From the NCBI GenBank assembly GCA_963746955.1, contig CAVVDR010000009.1:124001-188000 (forward strand): a DNA stretch of 64,000 nt, given 5' to 3'. The notes beneath the pieces were generated by a model, which had not been told where the DNA came from, searched no databases, and saw only the letters and a list, made by a program, of their open reading frames with translations. This document shows, in pieces, positions 1 through 8,855 of the stretch (its first letter is position 1; the number at the start of each line of letters is the position of its first letter). The stretch comes from DASQBT01 sp963746955. GTDB lineage: Bacteria > Pseudomonadota > Gammaproteobacteria > Burkholderiales > Thiobacillaceae. The translations under genes and the position numbers were made by a program.

Positions 1-1
1 C

Positions 2-154
2 GACCGGCTGTGGCACGGATTCGTGGTCGACTTCTTCTATTTTCACTACCAATCGTTTACCTTTCCTGCATTCAATGTCGCCGACTCGGCCATCTCCGTG
101 GGGGCGGCGCTGCTGATCTGGGATGCCCTGTTGAACAAGCGAAGACATGGGTAG
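2..154 (+). CDS. lspA: Signal peptidase II, C-terminal fragment
   Basis: Only the last 50 codons are in the window. They read DRLWHGFVVDFFYFHY, then FPAFNVADSAISVGAALLI, then a basic tail and a TAG stop. The FNxAD block is the conserved box that holds the second catalytic aspartate of the prolipoprotein signal peptidase, an inner membrane aspartyl protease that cuts lipoprotein signal peptides. The hydrophobic stretch after it fits the last membrane helix. The stop overlaps the start of the next gene by 8 bases, and lspA-fkpB-ispH is a common proteobacterial order. The 5' part lies outside the window. Confidence 0.93.
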   Translation, partial: DRLWHGFVVDFFYFHYQSFTFPAFNVADSAISVGAALLIWDALLNKRRHG

Positions 155-587
155 CAATACCGAAGTCGCTTGGGGCGACACCGTCACTCTTCGTTACGCC
201 ATCCGCCTGCGCGACGGCACCGAGATCATTTCCAACTTCGACGAGCCGGAACCCGATCGCATTACCCTGGGAGACGGCACCCTGATCCAGACCCTCGAAC
301 AGTGGCTGGTCGGCCTTAAGGCAGGCGAGCGCCACGTGTTTCTGCTGGAGCCCTGGCAGGCGTTCGGCAGCCGCAACGAGGAACTGATTCAAACCATTGC
401 CGCAGAAGACATTCCGCCAGGTCTGGATTTCAGCCCCGACCAGTTGGTGGAATTTTCCCTGCCCAACGGACAGACGCTGCCCGGCCGCATCCTGGAATCA
501 AGCGAGACCGGCATAAGGGCGGACTTCAATCATCCCTTGACGGATTGTCCGATAGAATTTGAAGTGGAAGTCGAATCCATCGACTGA
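147..587 (+). CDS. fkpB: FKBP-type peptidyl-prolyl isomerase, SlpA/FkpB type
   Basis: This 146-residue protein matches the SlpA/FkpB family, small cytoplasmic prolyl isomerases and chaperones with an IF (insert-in-flap) domain. It opens with GDTVTLRYAIRLRDGTEI, the usual FKBP entry strand, followed by the LGDGTLIQTLEQWLVGLKAGE block. The middle, with EPWQAFGSRNEELIQ, corresponds to the flap insert. The ATG overlaps the end of lspA, so the two are probably translationally coupled, and ispH follows 12 bases later. Family membership is firm. Its cellular client is not known from sequence. Confidence 0.92.
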   Translation: MGSNTEVAWGDTVTLRYAIRLRDGTEIISNFDEPEPDRITLGDGTLIQTLEQWLVGLKAGERHVFLLEPWQAFGSRNEELIQTIAAEDIPPGLDFSPDQLVEFSLPNGQTLPGRILESSETGIRADFNHPLTDCPIEFEVEVESID

Positions 588-599
588 CGAGCCCGCGCC

Positions 600-1532
600 A
601 TGACGATTGAGAACCGCATCCTGTTTCTTGCCAATCCGCGCGGTTTCTGCGCGGGTGTGGACCGGGCCATCGCAATCGTCGAGCGGGCCCTGGAAAAATT
701 CGGCGCGCCCATCTATGTGCGGCATGAAGTGGTGCACAACGCGTACGTGGTCAACGACCTGAAACGCAAGGGCGCCGTGTTTGTCGAGGAACTGGATGAA
801 GTGCCCGCCGGCGCCACCGTCATTTTCAGCGCCCATGGCGTCTCCCAGGCGGTTCGCGCCGAAGCCGAACGGCGCGGACTCAAGGTGTTTGATGCCACCT
901 GTCCGCTGGTCACCAAGGTCCATGTCGAGGTGGCCAGGATGCGCGACAAGGGGCTGGAAATTATCATGATCGGCCACAAGGGTCACCCTGAAGTGGAAGG
1001 CACCATGGGCCAGGCCCAAGGCGGCATGTATCTGGTTGAAACGCCGCAGGACGCGGCCGCGCTGCAAGTCACGGATCCGGACAGACTGGCCTATGTGACC
1101 CAGACCACCCTGTCGGTGGACGATGCCGCCCGGGTCGTGGACGCCCTCAAACAGCGCTTTCCCGCCATCATCGGGCCGAAGAAGGACGACATCTGTTATG
1201 CCACGCAAAACCGCCAGGATGCGGTCAAGAAACTGGCTGCGGAGTGCGACGTGGTGATCGTGGTCGGCTCGCCCAACAGTTCCAATTCCAACCGGCTGCG
1301 GGAAGTGGCGCAGAACCTTGGCGTGCCTGCCTATCTGGTCGATGGGGCCGCGGACATCGACCCCGCCTGGCTCAGCGCCAAGCCGCGTATCGGCATCTCC
1401 GCCGGCGCGTCGGCGCCGGAAATTCTGGTCAGCCAGCTCGTCGATCGCCTGAAACAGCTCGGGGCCAGCTCAGTGGCCCCGCTCGAGGGCATGCAGGAGA
1501 AAGTCAGCTTCCCGCTGCCGAAAGGGCTCTAG
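600..1532 (+). CDS. ispH: 4-hydroxy-3-methylbut-2-enyl diphosphate reductase
   Basis: IspH (LytB) is the last enzyme of the MEP isoprenoid pathway. It reduces HMBPP to IPP and DMAPP with a 4Fe-4S cluster. The protein has 310 residues, the usual length. The three cluster cysteines sit in NPRGFCAGVDRAI near residue 18, FDATCPLVTKVH near residue 102, and a C-terminal SPNSSNSNR-containing domain preceded by DDICYATQNRQ. The acid/base glutamate motif GHPEVEGTMGQ is present. The start ATG is 12 bases after fkpB. The gene ends convergent with pilE, 13 bases away, and no hairpin terminator is visible between them. Confidence 0.97.
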   Translation: MTIENRILFLANPRGFCAGVDRAIAIVERALEKFGAPIYVRHEVVHNAYVVNDLKRKGAVFVEELDEVPAGATVIFSAHGVSQAVRAEAERRGLKVFDATCPLVTKVHVEVARMRDKGLEIIMIGHKGHPEVEGTMGQAQGGMYLVETPQDAAALQVTDPDRLAYVTQTTLSVDDAARVVDALKQRFPAIIGPKKDDICYATQNRQDAVKKLAAECDVVIVVGSPNSSNSNRLREVAQNLGVPAYLVDGAADIDPAWLSAKPRIGISAGASAPEILVSQLVDRLKQLGASSVAPLEGMQEKVSFPLPKGL

Positions 1533-1545
1533 CCCGCTGCCCAGG

Positions 1546-1977
1546 CTACTGTCTCCAGCAGGTCGACACGGCAGCCGCCGAGCCCTTGACCCCCGTGTTT
1601 GACAGCGTCAGCGTCCCGCAACTGTCCCCCGCCATGGCATTCTTGGGCACCGCGCTAGCCAGGTAGGTCGTGGCGGTCGGGGCCAACAGGATGTCGTAAT
1701 ACTTCGCCGATCCCTCAATGGGCGATTCCGTCGCAATCGGCGTTGCGCCGACATAGGTATTGGGGCTTTGCTCCGTGTAATAACGCTCCACGAACTGCGC
1801 AGTCTGCAACAGCACGGTCTCGGCGTCGGCGCGGCGCGCCCTGGCGGCATAAGCCTGGTAGGAGGGCACGGCGATGGCCGTCAGGATGGCCACGATCGAA
1901 ACCACGATCAGCAATTCAATCAGGGTCACACCCAGTTCAGGTCTCATCTTCATTTCACTCCCAAGCTTGTTGTTCAT
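1546..1977 (-). CDS. pilE: Type IV pilin, PilE-like
   Basis: This 143-residue prepilin has the class III signal MKMRPELG followed by VTLIELLIVVSIVAIL, so cleavage falls after Gly with Glu at mature position 5. The rest looks like a pseudopilin or minor pilin: RRADAETVLLQTAQFVERYYTE is the common PilE helix, and two cysteines near the end (DSCGTL and STCW) can form the D-region disulfide. Two starts are possible: the ATG at 1977, giving a 16-residue leader, or an internal ATG at 1953 preceded by GGGAG. The shorter leader is more typical. It is the last gene of the pilin operon, after pilY1. It could be a minor pilin rather than the major subunit. Confidence 0.88.
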   Translation of the reverse strand: MNNKLGSEMKMRPELGVTLIELLIVVSIVAILTAIAVPSYQAYAARARRADAETVLLQTAQFVERYYTEQSPNTYVGATPIATESPIEGSAKYYDILLAPTATTYLASAVPKNAMAGDSCGTLTLSNTGVKGSAAAVSTCWRQ

Positions 1978-2003
1978 CGCCGTATCCTGTTCAAGTCCAC
2001 CCC

Positions 2004-5000
2004 TTACATGATCTGCTGCCAGAACACCCGGCTGGGCGTTCCCGCGGGAGGCGGAGCGCCGCCCGGGTTCTTGATCGACATGATGCCGCCGCTGGTGCCC
2101 GACAGCTCCTTGAAGCCGATGGCCCCGGTGTTGTCCTTGTCCAGCCAGACCGGCGTCTTGGTAATGCCCTGGGTGGACTTAATCCCGGAAGCCACGCCGG
2201 CGGAGGATTGGTCGTAGCTGTCGAACTTGTCGTCGTTGTTGAAATCGAACACCGAGGTGGCCGGCACGGCGCCGGTCAGGGCGGTCAGCTCCATGACCCA
2301 GCTGTCGCCGCCCGGCACACAGGGATCGCTCGCCGACGGAATCAGGGTGACGAAGATAACCCGGTCGTACTTGAGCAGCGCGGTGGAAACCACGCGCTCG
2401 CCCGCCGGCCCGGACGGCGGCACCAGGTCCATGTACCAGCCGCGCTTGCCGCCGGCGTAATCCACCGAGTTGTTGCTGGTTACCCGGGTGTCAAACGATA
2501 CCGCCGGGGTGGAGCCATCGGCCTGGGTCGCCAGGGTCGTGCCGCCGCTGGTCTGGGACACGATAGTCTGGGCCTGAAGCTGGCTGCGGTCGGTGGTGGC
2601 GACCACCGAGCCGTTGTCCCAGATGGCATAAAAGCTCTGCACCTGCGTGTTCGACGGATCGCCATCGGCCAGATATTGGCCGGTGCCGAAGTACACCAGC
2701 ACGCCGCCATTCGGGTGCGACCCGACCTTGGGTTGGGCGGTGATCGGCTGCACCTGGTTGCTTGCATTGCGTGCCGTGAACAGCGGCGCGCCGCTATAGG
2801 ACACGGTGAAGGTTGTCAGGTCGAACTTCCACATATTGCCCTGCAAATCCCCCGCGTAGGCATAGTCTGCGATCTGGTCATTGTTGGCGTCATAGAGTAC
2901 AGGAGTGGACAGGCCATTTGACGTAGCCGAGCTAGTAGGAATTTTGGCAATCAACGTGCCATCTGCCAGATTCACCACATACAGGTAAGCCTTGCCATTT
3001 ACGCTGTTGTAGCCGTTGCCGAAGATGGCCGCCCACTTGCCATTGTTCAGCCGCGCAATCTGCGGCTGGCTATAGGTCAGGCCAAGATCGTTGGCGTCCG
3101 TATATTCCCACATGACCTGGGAGGGAGTGAAACTGGCCGGGTTTTCCGCACTTCCATTGGTGTACAGGCGCAGGGCGTAAACCGACTTGCCGCCCGCGCC
3201 CAGGCCGCCCACCAGCACGGTGCTCCAGGCGCCGTTGATATAGGCATCGCCTGCGGCTGGCGCCCCATCAACATAATACTGATGGTTAGCAGAATAGGCT
3301 GGGTCCGTCAGCTTGCTCAGGTTTGGATAGACGGCCGCCGGCACGTAGGCAAACGCCTCCTTGCCCGAGTTGGCAGTGCCGATGTCGGCCTGGAAGGCGT
3401 GCAGCATGCCGTCATTGGCGCCCACATACACGTAGGGCAGGCGGCTGGACTTGGACGCGACATAGGCGGCATACGAGGCCCCCTCGCTGGCCGAAGCGGG
3501 CAAGCCCGAATATCCGTAGTCTTCCTTCTGCGAATACACCGGGTCGGAGTTGACGATATCCCCCAGCACGGTCTGGGTGCGGCTGCGGAAAATCGCGTTC
3601 GGATTGGTGCTCGAATTGTAGTACTGCTCCTCATAGCTCGGGTTGCCGCGCAGCCAGTTCAACCGGTCGGAGCCCCTGCCGTCATTGGTCCCGCTGGCAT
3701 TGGTATTGAGCTGGAGTTGCTGCGGCCCAGTCAGGTTGCCGAACTGAAAGGTCTTGCCGGCACTGCCGGTGCTGGTCAGGATGTTGCGCGCGGCCCAGCC
3801 GGGAAGCAGGGTGGCGGCATCCCAGACCTGGGCGCCGACGGTGCCGTCACCCTGCACCGGCAGCGCGAGCAAATGACCGCTCCAGTCGCTGCTGTCGAAC
3901 TTGGCCTGGTATAGGTAGGCGCCGGTATTGATGCTGGTGGAGTTGGCCGCCAGCGCCGCCGCGGAAGCGCTGGCGGAGGTCACGTCGCTGATGATGGACT
4001 GAAATGCCGTCACCACATCCTGGGCGTTTTCCGTGCTGAAGAACTTGCCCCGGCTGGCGATGGCCGCGTGCCACAGGTCAGCCACTCGTGAGGGATGATC
4101 CGTGCCGGAATTGTCGCTGCCGAAGGTATTGGGCCAAAGCACTGCTCCCGTGACCAGGTTATTGTAATCGCCGGGATTGCTGGCATAGGTGCTTCCGCCC
4201 CAGACCGGGTTGGTCAGCGTGTAGGTCAGGCCCAGGCTTACCGTATAGGTTATAAGATGCTGCCAGGTGGCCGGGTCATTCTTCGCATTAATCCACCGCG
4301 CTGTGGGATCGCCCGACAAATCCTTGTAAATCGGGCTGAGGTTGTTGTTCAGGGTAGGCTGCAAATCAGTCGCCCAGAAGTGAAACGCAATGTCCGCCAG
4401 GTCAAGGCTGTTGGTATCTTTGTAGGGATAATTGGGCGTCCAACTGTAATTCGCCACATTGTTCGGCCCGGATGGAACCGTGACCGTCGTGCTGTCAGCG
4501 TTGCCGTAGGCGCCGGTATCAGAGTTCCACAAGCCGTCGGTCATCAACATGTGCACGTTGCGGCGGCAGGAATAGAAGGTCCCGGCGGTGCTCTGCGGAT
4601 CTTCCGCAAACGGGCTGTGGGAATTGAGCGTGTCTGTGCCGCCGGTGACGCTGGTGTTGGTGAAATAATTCCCCGCCCTGATTTCCGCGGCGCGCAAGGG
4701 CGTCCCGCTGTAGGCCGGCAGCCTGGAAAGCCAGTCATACAGATCCTGCTTGTGGGTGCGGGGATTGACAACCGTGGCGTTAAGCCGCCGGATCCGGTTG
4801 TCCCGACTGATGCCGTCCGTGCCCTGGCACGAGGTACCGAAGGAGTTGCAGGTGTTCAGGGTCTGCCAGGCCAGCCGCACGTTGCCGTCGAGTCCGTCCA
4901 GCGCCCGCATGGCGCCCGTCCTGATCGCCATGGTGCGGGTAAGATAATAGGAATACCAGTTGGCGAAATTCTGCTGCTGGGCCGCGGAATTCCCCGCCGC

Positions 5001-5957
5001 GACATCCGCCGGGCTGAGCGTTGTCCCCACAAAGGAACTCGAGGTCGAGCCCACCCGTATCGGAATGTAGCAATCGTCGTCGGTGCTGGTATTGTTGCAC
5101 GCGACAGGTTTTGGGTAGCCGGAAAGCTGCGACCAGTACATGTAGTAATAGGCCGGCGTGATGCCGGTGTCGATGGTCCAGGACAGGGTGACACTCTGGC
5201 CACTGAGGGTCGAGTTCCACTGCCTGCCGAGATTGACGTTGTCGTTGTCGACGACGCTGCTTACGGTATAGTTTCCGGCCCTGGAGGACCCGCTGACGTT
5301 AATGGTGGTTCCGCTGCTCAAATTCGCAAATGCCCCCGAACAGCCGTTTTGGATACGGATCCTGTCGTTGCCCCCGCTATTAACAAAATCAACCGTGCAG
5401 TTATAGGAATAATTGACCACGTTGAACGGGTTGGTGCCGTTTGCAAATTCCCGTGGCAGGCTGCCGCTCGGGTCGGTTGACTGTACCGCCCTATAGTTGG
5501 TCGACAGATTGACCGTGCCCTGGCCAGTGTTAAACCCGTTGATCCACGCACTGGTAAAGGAGGCATTCGGGTAAAAATCGGAGCCCGGCGCACCCGATGC
5601 GCGACCGTAGTTGTCGTACTTGGGCGGCGGCGTGTAGTTGATGCTCGGGTTGTAATACATGCCATTGAAGTAACTCGACTTGAAGCGATTGGTGGCATCA
5701 AGCGTACTGCCGTTGCGACTCGTTTGAGGCTCATTATCTCCGATATTGTCCGGCACGTAGCCCCAGGCCATGCTGCCCGAGTCGTCCAGGGTCAGCACGA
5801 TATTGGGCGACAGGGTGGCGGTGGTGATGAACAGCGGCGTGTTGGACACCGACAGCGGCGTCGCCAGCGCGACGACGGAGTGCAGCAGCAGGCTGGCTGC
5901 CAGCAGCGCGCCAAGCAGGGGCCTGGCGGTGTTTGACTGGGTACGGGTCTTCATCAT
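2004..5957 (-). CDS. pilY1: Type IV pilus tip adhesin/assembly protein PilY1
   Basis: The protein has about 1317 residues from the ATG at 5957, which follows a GGAGGG Shine-Dalgarno sequence. It begins with a Sec signal peptide (basic MMKTRTQ, then a Leu/Ala core). A von Willebrand A-like segment follows with the MIDAS motif DDSGSM and, much later, MLMTDGLW. The C-terminal half is the PilY1 beta-propeller, with PYVYVGANDGMLHAFQAD typical of the family. Two acidic loops, DANNDQIADY and DFNNDDKFDSYD, resemble the calcium sites known to control PilY1. In known systems PilY1 caps the minor pilin complex and affects adhesion and retraction. The open frame continues upstream, but that extension overlaps pilX in another frame and is rejected. 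Confidence 0.93.
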   Translation of the reverse strand: MMKTRTQSNTARPLLGALLAASLLLHSVVALATPLSVSNTPLFITTATLSPNIVLTLDDSGSMAWGYVPDNIGDNEPQTSRNGSTLDATNRFKSSYFNGMYYNPSINYTPPPKYDNYGRASGAPGSDFYPNASFTSAWINGFNTGQGTVNLSTNYRAVQSTDPSGSLPREFANGTNPFNVVNYSYNCTVDFVNSGGNDRIRIQNGCSGAFANLSSGTTINVSGSSRAGNYTVSSVVDNDNVNLGRQWNSTLSGQSVTLSWTIDTGITPAYYYMYWSQLSGYPKPVACNNTSTDDDCYIPIRVGSTSSSFVGTTLSPADVAAGNSAAQQQNFANWYSYYLTRTMAIRTGAMRALDGLDGNVRLAWQTLNTCNSFGTSCQGTDGISRDNRIRRLNATVVNPRTHKQDLYDWLSRLPAYSGTPLRAAEIRAGNYFTNTSVTGGTDTLNSHSPFAEDPQSTAGTFYSCRRNVHMLMTDGLWNSDTGAYGNADSTTVTVPSGPNNVANYSWTPNYPYKDTNSLDLADIAFHFWATDLQPTLNNNLSPIYKDLSGDPTARWINAKNDPATWQHLITYTVSLGLTYTLTNPVWGGSTYASNPGDYNNLVTGAVLWPNTFGSDNSGTDHPSRVADLWHAAIASRGKFFSTENAQDVVTAFQSIISDVTSASASAAALAANSTSINTGAYLYQAKFDSSDWSGHLLALPVQGDGTVGAQVWDAATLLPGWAARNILTSTGSAGKTFQFGNLTGPQQLQLNTNASGTNDGRGSDRLNWLRGNPSYEEQYYNSSTNPNAIFRSRTQTVLGDIVNSDPVYSQKEDYGYSGLPASASEGASYAAYVASKSSRLPYVYVGANDGMLHAFQADIGTANSGKEAFAYVPAAVYPNLSKLTDPAYSANHQYYVDGAPAAGDAYINGAWSTVLVGGLGAGGKSVYALRLYTNGSAENPASFTPSQVMWEYTDANDLGLTYSQPQIARLNNGKWAAIFGNGYNSVNGKAYLYVVNLADGTLIAKIPTSSATSNGLSTPVLYDANNDQIADYAYAGDLQGNMWKFDLTTFTVSYSGAPLFTARNASNQVQPITAQPKVGSHPNGGVLVYFGTGQYLADGDPSNTQVQSFYAIWDNGSVVATTDRSQLQAQTIVSQTSGGTTLATQADGSTPAVSFDTRVTSNNSVDYAGGKRGWYMDLVPPSGPAGERVVSTALLKYDRVIFVTLIPSASDPCVPGGDSWVMELTALTGAVPATSVFDFNNDDKFDSYDQSSAGVASGIKSTQGITKTPVWLDKDNTGAIGFKELSGTSGGIMSIKNPGGAPPPAGTPSRVFWQQIM

Positions 5958-5974
5958 GGACTCCCTCCGGCCGC

Positions 5975-6550
5975 TCAGGGCCCGACTTTGTAAATGGCTT
6001 GCACGATCGCGACGGCATTGCCTTCGCCGCCGACGCCGCGCGCGGTGGCACGGAAACAACCGGTGGCCGTAGCCGAACATACGGCGCTGGGCAGCTTTTC
6101 CACGACATAAAGAGGCTGCGACGCCACCTGCCCGAGGTTCGCAACCGGCTGGCGCGCGTTGGCAGGGCTCCAGGGGTAGGTTGTTTCCCAGTAAGCATTG
6201 CTGCGGCTCAAATAGCAGGCGACGCTGGTGGTGTTGACGCAGTTGCTGCCGTCCACCAGCCCTGCGTTTGGCGGCGCGCCAAAGGCCAGCGTGCTGATGT
6301 TCTCGCCGCTGGTGAGGTTGGCCTCCACATGCTTGAGGGCAGATTCCGCCGCCTGGAAGGCAAGGTCCCGGTTGCGCGTGTTGCCCGCCATGCGCTCTTC
6401 CAGGCCGCTGTTCTGCGCGGCAACGATTCCCAGCAAGGCCAGTACCATGAGAAAGATCAGCGCTACGAACAGGGTCACGCCCCTTTGCCGCCGTGGCACG
6501 GCGTGCGGTCTGCCTGGGCACGAACATCCTGCGTTCTGTCCTGGATTCAT
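5975..6550 (-). CDS. pilX: Minor pilin assembly protein PilX
   Basis: This is a 191-residue prepilin-like protein. A basic leader with PRRQRG precedes VTLFVALIFLMVLALLGI, so a PilD-type Gly cleavage site is present, but mature position 5 is Val rather than Glu, as is usual for PilX/GspK-type subunits. The next block, NSGLEERMAGNTRNRDLAFQ, is the family signature. Cysteines occur at SNCVN, ACYLS, AVCSA and GCFRA. The start codon overlaps the stop of pilW (ATGA), and pilY1 follows 17 bases later, so the three are coupled. PilX belongs to the minor pilin priming complex. Confidence 0.9.
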   Translation of the reverse strand: MNPGQNAGCSCPGRPHAVPRRQRGVTLFVALIFLMVLALLGIVAAQNSGLEERMAGNTRNRDLAFQAAESALKHVEANLTSGENISTLAFGAPPNAGLVDGSNCVNTTSVACYLSRSNAYWETTYPWSPANARQPVANLGQVASQPLYVVEKLPSAVCSATATGCFRATARGVGGEGNAVAIVQAIYKVGP

Positions 6551-7662
6551 AGCCGGTTCCTTACCGCGAAGACGGTGGTGAACACCTTGCGCAAACGCCG
6601 ATCCGCGGCGGTGGTCTGCACGCCGTTGAAGGTATAGGTTTGTGCCTGGGTGGTGATATTGTCCTCCGTGCTGCGCAGCAGCAGGCTGACCTTGACGCTT
6701 AACACCCGCTGCCAGTCTTTCTGCGGAGTGTCGCAGGGAACCGTGGCCTGGACGTTGTCGGCCGTGACATAGGTATCGATGACATGATCGCTTGTGACCG
6801 CGCCATTGGCCAGTATGGTGCAATCCGCAGAGGTGTCCACTCCGTAGCTGATCTGCATGTCTTCCACTCCTTCCACCAGTTCTTCAGGAGGGGGAACGGC
6901 GGCGCCGGGAACGGGCTGACGGTACAGGGAGGGCTGGCCAGACGCGTTGGCACGGATGTAATACAGATTGCCGCTCAGCGGGAACAGCAGCGAGTTTTGC
7001 GGATAGGTGGTGGCGGCGCCCAATGCGGTCACGGCTGTACCGGCAACATTCGTCGCTTGGCTGATCAGGGTGTTGGTGCAATCGGTGGCAACGACAATGT
7101 CGCCAACACTGAGGTTGGGCGCTGTGGTCAGGGTGAATTTCTTCGAGGCCGCGTCGTAGGCAGAAACCACATATTGCTGGGCATTGTCCGCTCGCAGCAC
7201 CGCCAGGGCGTCAGGCTGCACGCCCCCGCCCGTGTAGACATTGGCACGGACATTCCCTTCCGCGGCACTGTTCGGCGCCGTCGCGGCCGCATTTTCATAG
7301 CCCTGCAAGGGAAGACCGTTGCCCAAATCCACGCCGGCCGTATCCTTTCCCTTGACATCATAAGGCTGGCCATACCAGTAAGCCCGGCTTGCAGGTGTCA
7401 AGGCATTGATGGGGACACCGGGCATGCAACCGGTATAACCCGCCATGCGGACATCCACCCCCATGGTCTCGAAGGCAAAGCGGGCGCCTTCCTGGATGCG
7501 GGACAAGGCATCCTGTTGGCGGCTGGTCTGGCGGCTGCCGATGTAGGCGTAGCCCACGCCGGCAATCAGCAGCAGGCCCAAGGCCATCGCGATCATCATT
7601 TCGATGAGGGTCAGGCCCTGCATGCTGCGGGCCGGCGTTGCGTAGGAGGAAAGTCTGCGCAT
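6547..7662 (-). CDS. pilW: Minor pilin PilW
   Basis: This is a 371-residue prepilin with leader MRRLSSYATPARSMQG and mature start LTLIEMMIAMALGLLLIAG. Glu5 is present and the hydrophobic helix is typical. The motif RIQEGARFAFETMGVDVRMAGYTGC after the helix is diagnostic of PilW, where this helix is often annotated as PilW C-terminal or N-methylation-domain protein. Near the C terminus RVLSVKVSLLLRSTEDN is also common in the family. It lies 2 bases after pilV and overlaps pilX by 4 bases. Its role is as a minor pilin in the tip-priming complex. Confidence 0.92.
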   Translation of the reverse strand: MRRLSSYATPARSMQGLTLIEMMIAMALGLLLIAGVGYAYIGSRQTSRQQDALSRIQEGARFAFETMGVDVRMAGYTGCMPGVPINALTPASRAYWYGQPYDVKGKDTAGVDLGNGLPLQGYENAAATAPNSAAEGNVRANVYTGGGVQPDALAVLRADNAQQYVVSAYDAASKKFTLTTAPNLSVGDIVVATDCTNTLISQATNVAGTAVTALGAATTYPQNSLLFPLSGNLYYIRANASGQPSLYRQPVPGAAVPPPEELVEGVEDMQISYGVDTSADCTILANGAVTSDHVIDTYVTADNVQATVPCDTPQKDWQRVLSVKVSLLLRSTEDNITTQAQTYTFNGVQTTAADRRLRKVFTTVFAVRNRL

Positions 7663-7664
7663 GA

Positions 7665-8135
7665 TCAGATCTTCGTCTGGGTGGTGAACAGAACCAAATC
7701 CGGCTGGCCGTTGCCGTCCTTGTCATCCTGCCCGGTCCACTGGATCTGGATGGTGGCCGAGCCGTCGGCGGTGACGGCGACACCCGCCTGACCGCCAGGC
7801 AGCGCGTCACTCACCTCGTTGATTAACTCGCCGATGTCGGTCCCCACCACCCCGCCGCCGCCGGCGCCGCCGGCGCCCAGGGCAAAGTTGTAACTGCCGG
7901 CAATCGCGGCCGGCCGGTTGGCGCGCATGCGGTCGACGATGTCATAGGCAAGAATCGTGGCCATGCTGCGCTGGTGGGCGGTGTTGTTGGCCTTGATCGA
8001 GACCGCCTGCAGGCCCGCAAACCCCAGCAGGCCGAGCGAGATCACCAGCACTGAGATCAGCACCTCGAGCATGGTGAAGCCCCGCTGCCTGCGCGGCGCG
8101 GCGACCCCTGCCCGGCCGTGCGCTAACTTGACCAT
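7665..8135 (-). CDS. pilV: Minor pilin PilV
   Basis: This 156-residue prepilin has a basic leader ending in RRQRG, then FTMLEVLISVLVISLGLLGFAGLQ. Glu5 follows the cleavage glycine and the segment matches PilV. The next part, AVSIKANNTAHQRSMATILAYDIVDRMRANR, is the PilV helix consensus. A Gly/Ala-rich insert (GAGGAGGGGVVG) near residue 90 looks like a flexible loop. The start is directly adjacent to the stop of the upstream fimT-like gene, and pilW follows 2 bases later, so it is in the same operon. Confidence 0.92.
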   Translation of the reverse strand: MVKLAHGRAGVAAPRRQRGFTMLEVLISVLVISLGLLGFAGLQAVSIKANNTAHQRSMATILAYDIVDRMRANRPAAIAGSYNFALGAGGAGGGGVVGTDIGELINEVSDALPGGQAGVAVTADGSATIQIQWTGQDDKDGNGQPDLVLFTTQTKI

Positions 8136-8684
8136 TCAGCAATTCCCCTTGTCAACATGAATCCGCCCGGTGGTGTTGATGTTGATCACGCGTTGTTTGC
8201 CCCCTAGGCACAGCGTCAGGTTCCCGCCCGCGCCGGAACCCGCGCCATCCTGACTCTGGCCGCTGGGCTTGAAGCTCACATAACTGGCCAGATTGCCGGC
8301 GCCGGTAAAGCTGCTTCCCGGAGGCAGAGTGGACATCTGGCCGACCTTCAGCACGAGGTCGGTGCCATCCACCGCCCCGGTGACCGGACCGTCGACGAAC
8401 ACCACCCAGCCATCCTTCCAACTCGTGCCATTGCAAGTCGGCGACGCGTTGCCGGTGCTCGCTGAGGTGCATACCGTCACCAGTTGACCGCGCTTGACTG
8501 CCTCGGAGCGGGCTAGGCCAATGGCGGATACCAGATTGTTGGCCACGCCGGTCGCCCTGTTGTTGTTGATCAAGTCCTGAAATGACGGCACGCCGATCGC
8601 AAGCAGTATGGCTGCCACGCTCAAGGTGACCAGCAGTTCGATCAGGGTCACCCCGCGCATCGTTTCCGGGTCCCAGTGTGTCAT
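8136..8684 (-). CDS. fimT: GspH/FimT family minor pilin (second copy)
   Basis: I chose the ATG at 8684, giving 182 residues and leader MTHWDPETMRG before VTLIELLVTLSVAAILLAIG. A GTG at 8696 is possible but makes the leader longer. The block GVPSFQDLINNNRATGVANNLVSAIGLARSEAVKRG is the FimT/GspH signature, and the two downstream cysteines (VTVCTS and PTCNG) match the family. GspH-type minor pilins help start pilus or pseudopilus assembly. A second, non-identical homolog lies just upstream. The name FimT is by family only, since FimT and FimU are hard to separate. Confidence 0.87.
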   Translation of the reverse strand: MTHWDPETMRGVTLIELLVTLSVAAILLAIGVPSFQDLINNNRATGVANNLVSAIGLARSEAVKRGQLVTVCTSASTGNASPTCNGTSWKDGWVVFVDGPVTGAVDGTDLVLKVGQMSTLPPGSSFTGAGNLASYVSFKPSGQSQDGAGSGAGGNLTLCLGGKQRVININTTGRIHVDKGNC

Positions 8685-8855
8685 TCGATTTTCCACATTC
8701 TTAGATTACATGCTGTCGGGTAGAAGATTCCAGCAAGCCCTGACCAGTGGTGTTTATTCCGGAGCAGACGGCAGGCAGGGGCAGGCCGCTGGGTCCGGAC
8801 CGCCATGGTTAACGGCATTCCGGGCCCCGGACTTGAGTTGGGCTTGGAGCCTCGC

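Noticed and set aside
4095..5480. A 461-codon plus-strand frame inside pilY1
   Set aside because: It lies fully antisense to pilY1 and shows low-complexity, family-free sequence.
5958..6527. An N-terminal extension of pilY1 beyond the ATG at 5957
   Set aside because: The extension overlaps pilX in another frame, and a proper ribosome site and signal peptide are at 5957.
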